From Bacillota bacterium (lineage in GTDB: Bacteria > Bacillota > Dehalobacteriia > UBA4068): a DNA stretch of 6,317 bases. This document shows positions 6,157-6,317 of the stretch, piece after piece. The notes below the pieces were generated by a model that worked only from the letters and a program-made list of their open reading frames with translations, ran no database searches and was not told the DNA's origin. Each line of letters starts with the position of its first letter. The first letter of the stretch is position 1. Location: NCBI GenBank assembly GCA_030528765.1, contig JAUMYD010000114.1, forward strand, positions 1 through 6,317, written 5' to 3'. The translations under genes were made by a program, and so were the position numbers.

Positions 6157-6182
6157 CGCAGCAGGCTTTTTGGGCTGCTGCG
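6157..6182 (+). other. Hairpin directly after phoH
   Basis: CGCAGCAG (6157-6164) pairs perfectly with CTGCTGCG (6175-6182) around a 10-nt loop containing TTTTT. It begins 2 nt after the phoH stop. The bases after it (GGAAAGCTTAAAC) are not T-rich, so it is not a classical terminator on either strand; it may protect the 3' end or be a weak stop. Confidence 0.45.
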
Positions 6183-6317
6183 GGAAAGCTTAAACAGAAA
6201 CCTGCTTTTGCGGAAATTCTTTGGCTCCCTTTTTCAGGCCCGCTCCAAAAGCGGGAAAAGCCGGGGCCTTACAAGGTTTCTCAAAGGCATTTGCTCTACC
6301 AAGAAAGGACATGTCTA
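6183..6317 (+). other. Spacer leading to the next gene, start probably at or past the window edge
   Basis: No gene can be firmly assigned. An AAAGGA sequence (6304-6309) looks like a ribosome binding site. An ATG follows only 1 nt later (6311), which is too close, so a start 8 nt away at about 6318, just outside the window, fits better. A 6-bp hairpin (6239-6244 with 6250-6255) is present. Two frames stay open to the edge but neither has a supported start. Confidence 0.35.

Noticed and set aside
6311..6317. ATG at 6311 as the start of the next gene
   Set aside because: Only one base separates it from AAAGGA, too close for normal initiation, and too little sequence follows to judge.

Overview
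The window reads as chromosome from a GC-rich, endospore-forming member of the Bacillota, class Clostridia. Three things support this: the yqfC-yqfD pair (sporulation-conserved, found in endospore formers), a phoH gene directly after it as in Bacillus and Clostridia, and strong AGGAGG-type ribosome binding sites with frequent TTG starts. Codon use favours CTG, GGC, GCC and CGC. An Oscillospiraceae/Ruminococcaceae-like host is plausible, but the sequence alone does not fix the genus.

Layout. Positions 1-260 hold a leftward tRNA unit. A consensus sigma-A promoter (222-250, minus) drives tRNA-Thr(TGT) at 101-176 and then tRNA-Tyr(GTA), whose 3' part lies outside the window. A rightward promoter at 282-310 faces away from it. 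It drives a two-gene unit: a dihydropyrimidinase/hydantoinase-fold protein (398-1801) that has lost three of its six metal ligands, and a LivK-type substrate-binding lipoprotein (1855-3285). A GC-rich hairpin at 3307-3346 closes this unit.

The second block begins with a good match to a sporulation sigma-E promoter (3425-3452). It is followed by yqfC (3514-3816) and yqfD (3809-5047), which overlap by 8 bp, and then phoH (5172-6155) after a 124 bp spacer rich in competing inverted repeats. The last 162 bp hold a hairpin and a Shine-Dalgarno-like sequence just before the window edge, so the next gene probably starts at or just past the end.

How the genes work together. YqfC and YqfD are a mother-cell sporulation pair. 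PhoH is a P-loop ATPase of poorly defined, probably RNA-related, role that commonly sits beside them. The amidohydrolase-like protein and the lipoprotein appear co-transcribed, with no transporter permease or ATPase genes in view. A catalytically degraded hydantoinase-fold protein paired with an orphan solute-binding lipoprotein is the most unusual part of the window. Its function cannot be read from sequence. No mobile element, CRISPR array or obvious defence system is visible.
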